64,000 bases of DNA from Sphingobacteriaceae bacterium. Lineage in GTDB: Bacteria > Bacteroidota > Bacteroidia > B-17B0 > Aurantibacillaceae. Under the pieces are notes generated by a model. The model searched no databases. It saw only the letters and a list, made by a program, of their open reading frames with translations, and was not told where the DNA came from. Positions 7,841 through 15,920 of this stretch are shown one piece after another (position 1 is the stretch's first letter; each line of letters begins with the position of its first letter). The stretch covers positions 1-64,000 of the forward strand of contig PNMI01000018.1 of NCBI GenBank assembly GCA_013823565.1. Reading direction: 5' to 3'. Position numbers and translations under genes: made by a program.

Positions 7841-7883
7841 CGAAATTATAGGAGTAATTGATTAATAAGCATGATCTAAGTCA
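7841..7883 (-). promoter_or_regulatory. TGAC-N4-ATCA dyad plus -7 box upstream of DoxX-usp-usp
   Basis: Read on the minus strand, TGACTTAGATCA (7883-7872) is followed exactly 23 nt later by TAATTTCG (7848-7841), 5 of 6 defined positions of TAnnTTTG. The -7 box lies 4 nt upstream of the DoxX ATG, so the leader would be very short or absent. This is the third instance of the arrangement in the first 8 kb. Confidence 0.45.
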
Positions 7884-7999
7884 TTTTTTTGCCTGATTAA
7901 AGATAGCATTCTTTTTGGAAATACAAAATGGGTAGTAGTAGCTTATTAAATTGTTAAAATTCGTATATTGTCTTTAAAATCTTAGCGTTTTTATTTATA

Positions 8000-9976
8000 A
8001 TGAATTATCCAAGTAAGTCAATATCTTATATTTTTTTGTTTTTATTGCTATTTCATGCAGGAACTTCCCAAAATAAAATGGTGGAAGCTTTGAAATCAGA
8101 ATTAAAATTATCCAAACATGACACCGTTCGTTGTGATATTTTAGATCAATTAATTGAAGTTGCAGCAGAGGGAGAATGGCAAAAATACAACGAACAATTA
8201 AGTCAATTAGCAGCTAAAAATTTAGCTCAAAAACCAACCGGAAGATTATTTACTTTATATAGTAAGTATTATGCCACAGCACTTCATAATCAAGGAGTTA
8301 TTTATTCTGAGCAATCTGATGATGAAAAAGCTATTCAGCTATTTAATAAAAGTATTGAGATAAGTAAGAATTCGGGAAATAAAAATGAAGTGGCTATTTC
8401 CCTTCAGGCTATTGCCCAAATTGATATTAGAAAAGGAAACAATACCAAAGCATTAAATCAATTATATGAGTGTTTAAAAATATTTGAAGAGGTTGGTGAT
8501 GAAATTGGTATTGCCGATGTGCATTTAAGCATTGGTAATATATGTTATTTTCAAAGAGATTATAATAAGGCATTAGAACATCATATTAAGAGCCATGATT
8601 TATATGTGAAAAACAAATATGAAGTAGCCTTTAGTACCATTAATTTTAAAATTGGGGTAGATTACAATGCGTTAAAAGATTACGCAAAAGCCTTGCAATA
8701 TTTGCAAAAGAGTATTGATTTAATTGAAAATTCCGATTATGGACCAAATTCGGTAGCGTATTTAAATATTGCTCAAATTTATGTTTATCAAAATAAATAT
8801 GAGAAGGCTTTAGATTATGCAAATAAGGGTTTAAGTATTGCTAAAAGTATGGGCAATAAGGTAGAAATGAATCATAGCCATATTATTTTAAGTAAAATTT
8901 TTAGGCTACAAAAAAAGAATGATTTGTCTATTTCTCATAGTTTAGAGGCGTTAAAAATAGGTCAAGAAATTGAGCATCCTGCAGAAATAAATATGGCAGC
9001 CAAGCAGCTCTATGAAATTTACACCGAGACGAAACAAACCGAAAAAGCAAATCAATACCATCAATTGTTTATTGAAACAAAAAGTATTTTAGATAATCAA
9101 GAGTCTAAAAATGCTTTGTTAGAGCAAAAATTAAAGTATGAATACGAGAAAAAAGAATTATTAACAAAGGCTGAGAATGAAAAAAAATTAATGGAGATAA
9201 CATCTGCGAATGAACGTAACAATTTAAGAAAAAACATTTGGTTAATTGTATTTGCGTCAATATTGGTATTATTGGCTATTAGTGCCTTTTTCTTGTATAA
9301 AAATTTTAAACAAAAAAGTATTATTACTAATCAAAAAAATAATTTATTGAAACAAAAATTATTGGTTTCTCAAATGAATCCTCATTTTATTTTTAATTCA
9401 CTAAATGCCATTCAAAATTATATTTTCAAACAAGATAGTTTAAAAGCAGGCAATTATTTATCTCAGTTTTCGGAATTGATTCGTATGATTTTAGATTATT
9501 CTCGAAAAGATTATATTTCTATTGATGCTGAAGTGAAGTTGCTGAATAATTATTTAGAACTTCAAAAATTAAGATTTGAAAATAAATTTGATTTCGCTAT
9601 TGTGGTTGATGATAAAATTGATAGAGAAAGTATTCATATTCCTCCAATGTTGGCTCAGCCTTTTATTGAAAATGCGATTGAACATGGCATTTTTTACAAA
9701 AAAGATAAGGGACGAGTAGATGTGAGATTGTATTTTGAAAACGAAGTATTGATTTATGAAATAGAAGATGATGGTGTAGGAATGGAAGAAGCAATGAAGT
9801 TGAAAAATAAATTAAAATCTTCGTATGAATCTTTGGCTACTATTATCACCAAGGAGAGAATGACTACATTGAACGAACAAGCTAAAAGTAATATTGAAAT
9901 TATTGATAAAAAACAAACGTCTCCTAGTCATTCGGGAGTGAAAGTTAAATTTGTTGTACCTTTTAAAGAAATATAA
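8000..9976 (+). CDS. TPR-sensor LytS-type histidine kinase
   Basis: A 658-residue protein. A signal peptide or first membrane segment (SYIFLFLLLFHAGTSQ) precedes about eight TPR units at residues 80-355, a coiled coil, and a membrane helix near 414-435 (IWLIVFASILVLLAISAFFLY). The cytoplasmic His_kinase (LytS/YehU-type) domain follows with H462 in SQMNPHFIFNSLNAIQNYI as the likely phospho-acceptor, then PPMLAQPFIENAIEHG (N-box) and EIEDDGVGM (G-box). The periplasmic TPR array is presumably the sensor. The stop overlaps the start of the LytTR regulator gene (TAATG), so the two form a two-component pair. Confidence 0.93.
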   Translation: MNYPSKSISYIFLFLLLFHAGTSQNKMVEALKSELKLSKHDTVRCDILDQLIEVAAEGEWQKYNEQLSQLAAKNLAQKPTGRLFTLYSKYYATALHNQGVIYSEQSDDEKAIQLFNKSIEISKNSGNKNEVAISLQAIAQIDIRKGNNTKALNQLYECLKIFEEVGDEIGIADVHLSIGNICYFQRDYNKALEHHIKSHDLYVKNKYEVAFSTINFKIGVDYNALKDYAKALQYLQKSIDLIENSDYGPNSVAYLNIAQIYVYQNKYEKALDYANKGLSIAKSMGNKVEMNHSHIILSKIFRLQKKNDLSISHSLEALKIGQEIEHPAEINMAAKQLYEIYTETKQTEKANQYHQLFIETKSILDNQESKNALLEQKLKYEYEKKELLTKAENEKKLMEITSANERNNLRKNIWLIVFASILVLLAISAFFLYKNFKQKSIITNQKNNLLKQKLLVSQMNPHFIFNSLNAIQNYIFKQDSLKAGNYLSQFSELIRMILDYSRKDYISIDAEVKLLNNYLELQKLRFENKFDFAIVVDDKIDRESIHIPPMLAQPFIENAIEHGIFYKKDKGRVDVRLYFENEVLIYEIEDDGVGMEEAMKLKNKLKSSYESLATIITKERMTTLNEQAKSNIEIIDKKQTSPSHSGVKVKFVVPFKEI

Positions 9977-10722
9977 TGATTAGAGCGGTAATAATTGATG
10001 ATGAAATTAATAATCAAGAGTTAATTTCAAATTTATTAAAATCATATGCAGAAAATGTTCAAGTGGTTGGCATGGCTAACTCTGTAGAAACTGCATATAA
10101 AACAATTAATGAGCACAATCCTGATTTGATTTTTTTGGATATTCAAATGCCAGATGGGACAGGTTTTGATTTGCTAAAGAAGTTTGAAAAGATAAATTTC
10201 AAAATAATTTTTGTGACAGCACATCAGGAGTTCGCTATTGAAGCTTTTAAGTATAGTGCTTTAGATTATATTTTAAAGCCATTGGCTCCAGCTAATTTAT
10301 TAGCAGCGGTTAAAAAAATGGAAGACACAATGAGTAGTGAAGAGCTAAATCTTAAGCTTAAAACTCTTTTAAATAATATCGCAGAGCCTATAAAAAATAA
10401 AAAGAAAATTGTATTAAAAACAATGGAGAGAATTTACTCTGTTGATTTGGATGATATTATCCGTTTTGAATCGGATGGAGGATATACAAAAGTTTATTTG
10501 GTGGATGGTAAACGCATCATGGTTTCAAAAACCATGAAAGAGTATGATGATTTATTAATGGATGTAGGTTTTTTAAGAGTCCATCATTCTCATTTAATAA
10601 ATATGAATCATTTATTTTGCTTTGAAAAGGCAGAAGGACACGTGGTAATGAAAGATGATTCTATAGTACCTGTTTCAAACAGAAAAAAAGACCATTTAAT
10701 GGAACTTTTAAATATGTTTTAA
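9976..10722 (+). CDS. LytTR-family response regulator
   Basis: A 248-residue protein. The receiver domain (about 1-120) has acidic D8, D9 and E10, phospho-acceptor D55 in LIFLDIQMP, the FVTAH threonine and the ILKPL lysine. The LytTR DNA-binding domain (about 145-248) includes IIRFESDGGYTKVYL, the FLRVHHSHLIN block and VPVSNRKKDHL. It shares a base with the upstream kinase gene and should be co-produced with it. LytTR proteins bind direct repeats in promoters; no target is evident in the window. Confidence 0.95.
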   Translation: MIRAVIIDDEINNQELISNLLKSYAENVQVVGMANSVETAYKTINEHNPDLIFLDIQMPDGTGFDLLKKFEKINFKIIFVTAHQEFAIEAFKYSALDYILKPLAPANLLAAVKKMEDTMSSEELNLKLKTLLNNIAEPIKNKKKIVLKTMERIYSVDLDDIIRFESDGGYTKVYLVDGKRIMVSKTMKEYDDLLMDVGFLRVHHSHLINMNHLFCFEKAEGHVVMKDDSIVPVSNRKKDHLMELLNMF

Positions 10723-10791
10723 TTTCAACTTCTGGCAATAATTTTATGACAAAACTAAAATGCTACAAATTATAGCAACACGTTGTTTCAA

Positions 10792-10820
10792 TTTGTAGTA
10801 ATTTTATTAAAAGATTTTTG
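10792..10820 (+). promoter_or_regulatory. Candidate promoter of the 2H phosphoesterase gene
   Basis: TTTG (10792-10795) and GATTTTTG (10813-10820) are separated by 17 nt and end 20 nt before the ATG. The -7 box misses the first T of TAnnTTTG. Confidence 0.35.
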
Positions 10821-10840
10821 TTAATTTAATTATTGTTGCC

Positions 10841-11479
10841 ATGAATACTAAAAACCAAAATGCTGTTTATGCCCAAAACAATCAGTTATCTTTGTTTTCT
10901 GAGGTTAAAAAAGAACATCAACAACCTGTTTTAGATACTGTTTACCAGTATTTTTTAATCATCTCTCCGCCAGAAGACGTTAAGAGTAAAGTAAAATCAC
11001 TTAAATATAAGCTACATAAGGCAGTTGGATTAAGTGATTATAATTTACAATCGGTGCCACACATTTCATTAATGTCGTTTCATACGATGCGTCCTGTAAA
11101 CGAACGTTTTTTTGGAGCACTACAACAATTATTCTCCAAAAATAATTCGTTTGAAGTGGATCTGAATGGTTTTGAATACTTTGAACATGGGGAGGAGGCT
11201 AATACCATTTATGTGAAGATTGAAAACTCTTTTCAAATAGTAAGAGTGTATCACGAATTACATAGTTTATTAGGACTCCGCGTTAGAGAATTTGTACCGC
11301 ATTTAACGGTTGCTAGAACCATGTCACGTTCGCGTTTTAATAAAAGTTACGAAATGATTAAGCAACATTCTTTTTCTGAAAAATTCACCTGTAATCAAGT
11401 TACTATTTTAGAGAGGAAATTACAGCATGGAGTTGTAAGTAATTACAAGGTGCTAAAGGAAATTGAGTTTAATACTTAA
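10841..11479 (+). CDS. 2'-5' RNA ligase (LigT)-like 2H phosphoesterase
   Basis: A 212-residue protein with the two H-x-[ST] motifs of the 2H superfamily, PHISLM near residue 75 and PHLTVA near residue 158. They form the paired catalytic histidines that cleave or join 2',3'-cyclic or 2'-5' phosphodiester bonds. The first 30 residues (NQNAVYAQNNQLSLFSEVKK) are polar and look disordered. Substrate unknown; RNA-end or nucleotide-cyclic-phosphate metabolism is the family expectation. Transcription is independent of lytSR. Confidence 0.85.
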   Translation: MNTKNQNAVYAQNNQLSLFSEVKKEHQQPVLDTVYQYFLIISPPEDVKSKVKSLKYKLHKAVGLSDYNLQSVPHISLMSFHTMRPVNERFFGALQQLFSKNNSFEVDLNGFEYFEHGEEANTIYVKIENSFQIVRVYHELHSLLGLRVREFVPHLTVARTMSRSRFNKSYEMIKQHSFSEKFTCNQVTILERKLQHGVVSNYKVLKEIEFNT

Positions 11480-11484
11480 TTTCT

Positions 11485-11570
11485 TTATACTCATTTTTGT
11501 TGGCTTCGAGAGCCTCAGCCAACGATTATAATTGAACGATGCCTGAGGTTCTCGAAGGCAGAGTGTATAA
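11485..11570. repeat. REP-like palindromic element R1
   Basis: Between two convergent genes. The left arm CTTCGAGAGCCTCAG pairs with the right arm CTGAGGTTCTCGAAG (one mismatch), inside an outer TTATACTC/GAGTGTATAA stem. Each arm also folds alone (TTGGCT/AGCCAA on the left, GCCT/AGGC on the right). It may double as a bidirectional terminator. R2 to R5 at 35045, 40601, 44409 and 45124 share the double-hairpin plan. Confidence 0.65.
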
Positions 11571-11622
11571 TTTGTAATACAAGTAGATGGATGGTATTAC
11601 AAGTATTTTATCTATTATTTAT

Positions 11623-12237
11623 TTAAGGTGTAATAACTAAACGATTTTGCGCAAGCTTTTCATTATTATTTACTAGTAATACATTATAAGTCCCAGGTTT
11701 TAGAAAAGATACATTTAACTTATAGGAATTTTGTTTTAAATCATTTATAATCATTACTTGTTGTCCTTTGTCATTAGTTATTTTAATGCTTAATGATTCA
11801 TGTTTGTCATTGTTGAATTTTATATCACAATAATCATGAGAAGGATTAGGAAGCAAAAGTAATTCGTTGGGTTTTATGTATGAAAAATATATAGATTTAA
11901 TCTCAGAAAATTGGCTAAATCCCATTCTGATTTTATAGTAATTTGTTTTATTCAGTTCAGGATTGTTATCACTAAAATTGTAAGGAGTAGAGGACGTGCT
12001 ATTCCCACAAATTCCTGGTATATATCCAACTTCTATAAAATGAAGGGTGTCATCAATAGAACGTAAAATCCCAATACCATTGCAAGTAGCGCCACTATCA
12101 ATATTCCAGTGCACTAGCACATCATCTTCGTTTTGATATAATTCAAAGCCTGAAAAATTGACTTTTTGAGCCATACAAAAGTTAATATTTCCCATAAGAA
12201 ATAATATGACACTTGTGTATTTATAAAATAACTTCAA
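11623..12237 (-). CDS. Small secreted protein with T9SS type A sorting domain
   Basis: A 204-residue protein. It has a signal peptide (LFYKYTSVILFLMGNINFCMAQ), a short beta-rich region with a C-x(23)-C pair, then a C-terminal domain of about 75 residues (LLLLPNPSHDYCDIKF ... GTYNVLLVNN ... RLVITP) that matches the T9SS type A CTD. Little room is left for cargo: about 100 residues resembling the fibronectin-like module that often precedes a CTD (FELYQNEDDVLVHWNI). Function unknown; export across the outer membrane is expected. Confidence 0.8.
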   Translation of the reverse strand: MKLFYKYTSVILFLMGNINFCMAQKVNFSGFELYQNEDDVLVHWNIDSGATCNGIGILRSIDDTLHFIEVGYIPGICGNSTSSTPYNFSDNNPELNKTNYYKIRMGFSQFSEIKSIYFSYIKPNELLLLPNPSHDYCDIKFNNDKHESLSIKITNDKGQQVMIINDLKQNSYKLNVSFLKPGTYNVLLVNNNEKLAQNRLVITP

Positions 12238-12279
12238 AATAGATGGTGGTTTTAATAAAGTTAATTATAAATAACGCAA

Positions 12280-12314
12280 AAACAAAAAAGCCTCTCATTT
12301 TCATGAGAGGCTTT
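12280..12314 (-). terminator. Terminator of the tRNA-Gly/tRNA-Leu transcript
   Basis: A perfect 12-bp stem, AAAGCCTCTCAT and complement, with a GAAA loop in the minus-strand RNA and a following T-tract (plus-strand AACAAAAAAG). It begins 6 nt after the tRNA-Leu 3' end. Confidence 0.93.
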
Positions 12315-12319
12315 CGGTG

Positions 12320-12403
12320 TACCCCAGACGGGACTTGAACCCGTACGTCCGCGAAGACACAGGATTTTAAGTCCTGCGTGTCTACCAATTCCACCACCGG
12401 GGC
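12320..12403 (-). tRNA. tRNA-Leu (anticodon UAA)
   Basis: The minus strand reads GCCCCGGTGGTGGAATTGGT, with the long variable arm of a class II tRNA, the anticodon loop CTTAAAA with anticodon TAA, and the T-loop GGTTCAAGTCC. The acceptor stem pairs GCCCCGG with CTGGGGT, including a terminal G-U and discriminator A. CCA is not encoded. Length is 84 nt. It is co-transcribed downstream of tRNA-Gly. Confidence 0.95.
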
Positions 12404-12440
12404 ATTTTGGTTTAAAAACAAACTCGAGAGTCAGTTTTCG

Positions 12441-12513
12441 AGCGAAAGACGGGTCTCGAACCCGCGACCTTAACCTTGGCAAGGTTACGCTCTACCAACT
12501 GAGCTACTTTCGC
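12441..12513 (-). tRNA. tRNA-Gly (anticodon GCC)
   Basis: The minus strand starts GCGAAAGTAGCTCAGTTGGT. The anticodon stem TAACC/GGTTA encloses TTGCCAA with anticodon GCC, the T-arm is GGGTTCGAGACCC, and the acceptor closes with CTTTCGC and discriminator T, as expected for tRNA-Gly. Length is 73 nt with no encoded CCA. It is the first gene of a two-tRNA transcript. Confidence 0.96.
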
Positions 12514-12559
12514 TTGTAATTTTATTTAAAAGAACAACCAATTTCATTAATCGGGAGTG

Positions 12560-12589
12560 CAAAGATAATTGTTTTTTTACTCTGGCAAA
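12560..12589 (-). promoter_or_regulatory. Promoter of the tRNA-Gly/tRNA-Leu unit
   Basis: On the minus strand TTTG (12589-12586) is followed after 18 nt by a perfect TATCTTTG (12567-12560). This matches both boxes of the Bacteroidota housekeeping sigma consensus. Transcription would start about 40 nt before tRNA-Gly. Confidence 0.7.
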
Positions 12590-12607
12590 ATTTTTTTTTA
12601 CTTTTTT

Positions 12608-15253
12608 TTATCCTCCTATCAAACGCTTGATATCATTGAGTTTCATGAGAGCCTCTACTGGAGTCAAAGTGTTAATATCCGTTTTTATGAGCTCATCTTT
12701 TACCTGTTCCAAAACAGGGTCATTTAATTGAAAAAAGCTTAATTGGTAGTCACTTTTGCTTTTCGTTTTAGAAGTCATGGTATCAATTGCTTCATCAGAA
12801 TTCATGGTTTCAACTTCCGACAATTCTAATTCATGATCTTTTTCTAGTTTCTTTAAAATATCATTGGCTCTATCTACCACTTGTTTTGGCATACCAGCCA
12901 TTCGTGCCACATGAATACCAAAACTATGTTCACTACCGCCTTCTTGCAGTTTACGTAAAAAGATGATTTTATTGTTTACTTCTTTTACCGACACATTAAA
13001 ATTTTTAATGCGAGGGAAATAAGTGGTCATTTCATTCAGCTCATGATAGTGAGTGGCAAATAATGTTTTTGCTCTATTTTTTGGTTGAGAATGAATATAC
13101 TCGGCAATAGCCCAAGCAATGGAAATACCATCGTAAGTGGAAGTTCCTCTTCCAATCTCATCTAATAAAATTAAACTGCGTTCGCTTAAGTTGTTTAAGA
13201 TACTAGCTGTTTCATTCATCTCCACCATAAAGGTTGATTCGCCACTGGAGATATTATCACTAGCACCTACACGTGTAAATATTTTATCAACGATTCCTAT
13301 TTCTGCACTTTTAGCAGGCACATAACAACCAATTTGCGCCATTAATGTAATTAAAGCTACCTGACGCAATAGAGCCGATTTACCACTCATGTTTGGTCCG
13401 GTAATCATCATCACTTGCTGTGTATCGTTATCTAAGTATACAGAGTTACTCACGTAATCGGTTCCAATCGGTAATTGTTTTTCAATTACTGGGTGCCTAC
13501 CGTCTACAATATTAATAGCAAATTCATTAGTGAGCGTAGGGCGAACATATAAATTATCTTTAGCTAATTTCGCAAAAGATAATAAACAATCTAACTTCGA
13601 AATTAACGCCGCATTTAATTGAATAGGAATAATATAGTCAATCAAATCTCTTACTAAAGCTTCGTATAAAGTTTGTTCTAATACAGCAATTTTATCTTCG
13701 GCGCCTAATATTTTTTCTTCGTAAACTTTTAACTCTGGTGTAATATAACGCTCTGCTGTTGTTAAAGTTTGCTTTCTAATCCAATCACTTGGTACTTTGT
13801 CTTTATGCACATTGGTTACTTCTAAATAATAACCAAACACATTATTGTAAGATACTTTTAAGGAAGTAATTCCTGTACGCTCTACTTCGCGTTGTTGTAT
13901 TTGTAATAAATAATCTTTTCCACTAAAAGCAATAGCACGTAATTCATCTAGTTCTTCATTAACACCTTTACTAATCACATTGCCTTTGTTTAATAATACA
14001 GGCGCTTCTTCGTTCAATTCATTTTGTAAACGATCGCGCATTAATAAACAAGGATTTAATTGTTCAGCTATTTTTTGTATCGAATGATTTTCGCAAGCGC
14101 TTGTAGCACCTTTGATAGACTCAATGATATTTAAAGCACGTTTTAATTGTACTAACTCACGAGGATTAATTTTTCCAGCGGCTACCTTTGAAATTAAACG
14201 TTCTAAATCCCCAATCTCTTTAAATTGTGCAATTAAATCGGTTTGCAAACTGCTGTGTATTCCAAAATATTCAACAACATCCAAGCGTTCATTTATAATA
14301 TCTAATTGTTTTAAAGGTAGGGCTAACCAACGTTTCAATAAACGCGAGCCCATTGGTGTAACCGTTGTGTCAATAATATCAATTAAACATTTACCATTAT
14401 CATGGCTGCTACCAAACAATTCTAAATTTCGAACGGTGAATCTATCCAACCAAACGTATTGGTCTTCTTCAACTCTACTAACTGCTGTAATATGTTGTAG
14501 CTTATCATGCTTGGTTTCTCCAAGGTAATGCAAAATGGCACCACAGCTCATAATAGCTAAATTCAAATGCTCAATACCAAAACCTTTTAAACTACTAGTG
14601 CCAAATTGTTTGGTTAAAGCCTCGTAGCCAAAATCTTGTGTAAATGCCCAATCATCTAATCCAAAAATATAAAAACGGTCACCAATTAAATTTAATAAAG
14701 TCTGACGTTTATTTTTTTCGAATAAAATTTCGTTTGGCTTAAAACTTTGAATGAGTTTTTCGATATAGGTAAATGAACCTTCGGCTACTAAAAATTCTCC
14801 CGTAGAAACATCTAAAAAAGAGACACCTGCGCGTTCTTTATCTAAATGAATACTCGCTAAAAAATTATTGCTGCGGTGCTCTAATACTTTATCATTAAAA
14901 CTGACACCAGGAGTTACTAATTCAGTAACACCCCGTTTCACAATACTCTTGGTTAATTTTGGATCTTCTAATTGATCGCAAATGGCTACACGATAGCCAG
15001 CACGAACTAATTTTGGTAAATAAGTATCTACGCTATGATGCGGAAAACCAGCTAATTCAATGTGAGAGGCAGAACCATTAGCGCGTTTAGTTAATGTAAT
15101 TCCTAAAATCTGCGAAGCCTTGATGGCATCTTCGCCAAAGGTTTCATAAAAATCGCCTACGCGAAACAATAAGATAGCGTCAGGATATTTTCCTTTCACT
15201 TCATTGTATTGCTTCATTAAAGGTGTTTCTTTTACTTCGGTAGTCTTTGCCAT
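12608..15253 (-). CDS. mutS: DNA mismatch repair protein MutS
   Basis: An 881-residue protein of full family length. Domain I carries the mismatch-reading loop [13 protein letters not shown] (the F-x-E motif). Connector, lever and clamp domains follow. The ATPase domain has Walker [14 protein letters not shown] near residue 620, [12 protein letters not shown], Walker [17 protein letters not shown] and the [10 protein letters not shown] switch. The C-terminus ends [16 protein letters not shown], typical of MutS1. It recognises mispaired bases and recruits MutL. The ATG at 15253 gives the expected [20 protein letters not shown] start. No partner mut gene lies nearby. Confidence 0.98.
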   Translation of the reverse strand: MAKTTEVKETPLMKQYNEVKGKYPDAILLFRVGDFYETFGEDAIKASQILGITLTKRANGSASHIELAGFPHHSVDTYLPKLVRAGYRVAICDQLEDPKLTKSIVKRGVTELVTPGVSFNDKVLEHRSNNFLASIHLDKERAGVSFLDVSTGEFLVAEGSFTYIEKLIQSFKPNEILFEKNKRQTLLNLIGDRFYIFGLDDWAFTQDFGYEALTKQFGTSSLKGFGIEHLNLAIMSCGAILHYLGETKHDKLQHITAVSRVEEDQYVWLDRFTVRNLELFGSSHDNGKCLIDIIDTTVTPMGSRLLKRWLALPLKQLDIINERLDVVEYFGIHSSLQTDLIAQFKEIGDLERLISKVAAGKINPRELVQLKRALNIIESIKGATSACENHSIQKIAEQLNPCLLMRDRLQNELNEEAPVLLNKGNVISKGVNEELDELRAIAFSGKDYLLQIQQREVERTGITSLKVSYNNVFGYYLEVTNVHKDKVPSDWIRKQTLTTAERYITPELKVYEEKILGAEDKIAVLEQTLYEALVRDLIDYIIPIQLNAALISKLDCLLSFAKLAKDNLYVRPTLTNEFAINIVDGRHPVIEKQLPIGTDYVSNSVYLDNDTQQVMMITGPNMSGKSALLRQVALITLMAQIGCYVPAKSAEIGIVDKIFTRVGASDNISSGESTFMVEMNETASILNNLSERSLILLDEIGRGTSTYDGISIAWAIAEYIHSQPKNRAKTLFATHYHELNEMTTYFPRIKNFNVSVKEVNNKIIFLRKLQEGGSEHSFGIHVARMAGMPKQVVDRANDILKKLEKDHELELSEVETMNSDEAIDTMTSKTKSKSDYQLSFFQLNDPVLEQVKDELIKTDINTLTPVEALMKLNDIKRLIGG

Positions 15254-15337
15254 AGAGGGTTAAAGATACAATATCCATGCGCTGTAGCTGGATTTAATTT
15301 TTAACAGAAAGGAGTAAATTGTTAATATTTATTTATT

Positions 15338-15446
15338 GGAACGTGGATAACGCTGATTGTTATGATTTCTTATGATTTTTGTGCGTTATGATTCCTCATT
15401 TTAATCATTTTTTATCTGCTTAATTTGTGTCATCAGCGTTCTATTA
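15338..15446. repeat. Imperfect inverted repeat of the ACGCTGAT type, element A
   Basis: AACGCTGAT (15349-15357) and ATCAGCGTT (15432-15440) are perfect inverted copies flanking an AT-rich centre with three TTATGATT direct repeats. It fills most of the 219-nt gap between mutS and the Gre-like gene. A related element surrounds the terminator at 30312-30427. Confidence 0.5.
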
Positions 15447-15472
15447 TTAAATAAATTCTCATCTTTAGCCCA

Positions 15473-15919
15473 ATGCAAAAACAACAACTCATACAAGTTT
15501 GTACAGATTATTTTAAGGATAAAATAAGTTCGCTCAATGCTATCATCAAAGAGGTATCAGAATCATCAAATTCAGAAAATAAAAGTTCAGCTGGTGATAA
15601 ACATGAAACATCTAAAGCTATGATGCAACTTGAAATTGAAAAATTAGGTACGCAATTGAAGGAAGCAGAAGGGCAATTAGCGGAGTTTGAAAAAATAAAT
15701 TTTATTAAATTTTTTCAAAGCATAGAACAGGGCTGTTTAGTAGAAACCAATAAAGGTTATTTTTTAATAGCGAGTTCTATTGGAAAATTAACCGTTGATG
15801 ATAAAATCGTTTTTGTGATTTCTAGTAAATCTCCTTTGGCTTTAAAACTAATTGGTAGTAAACAAAAAGACACCGTTATATTTAACGATGTCTCTTATTC
15901 AATAATAGCTATTAATTAG
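15473..15919 (+). CDS. GreA/GreB-like protein with diverged N-terminal coiled coil
   Basis: A 148-residue protein. Residues 1-75 form a helical hairpin with a polar tip (SSNSENKSSAGDKHETSKA), then QLEIEKLGTQLKEAEGQLAEFE. Residues 85-148 resemble the GreA/GreB C-terminal FKBP-like domain: GCLVETNKGYFLIASSIGKL, VISSKSPLALKLIGSK and a closing YSIIAIN. Bacteroidota homologues are sometimes mislabelled 3-oxoacyl-ACP synthase. Gre factors enter the RNA polymerase secondary channel and use acidic tip residues; D and E in AGDKHET could serve, but whether it cleaves transcripts is unknown. It ends 1 nt from the convergent T9SS gene. Confidence 0.65.
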   Translation: MQKQQLIQVCTDYFKDKISSLNAIIKEVSESSNSENKSSAGDKHETSKAMMQLEIEKLGTQLKEAEGQLAEFEKINFIKFFQSIEQGCLVETNKGYFLIASSIGKLTVDDKIVFVISSKSPLALKLIGSKQKDTVIFNDVSYSIIAIN

Positions 15920-15920
15920 T

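Noticed and set aside
7872-7917. Using the DoxX dyad also for the LytS gene on the plus strand
   Set aside because: The nearest plus-strand box (7910-7917, TCTTTTTG) is at 26 nt, not 23, so the shared geometry is not met.
12221-12482. Two minus-strand ORFs (66 and 73 aa) across the tRNA genes
   Set aside because: They overlap tRNA-Leu and tRNA-Gly and their terminator, and are typical spurious ORFs over tRNAs.
14112-14528. Plus-strand ORF of 138 aa inside mutS
   Set aside because: mutS is unambiguous on the minus strand across the region.
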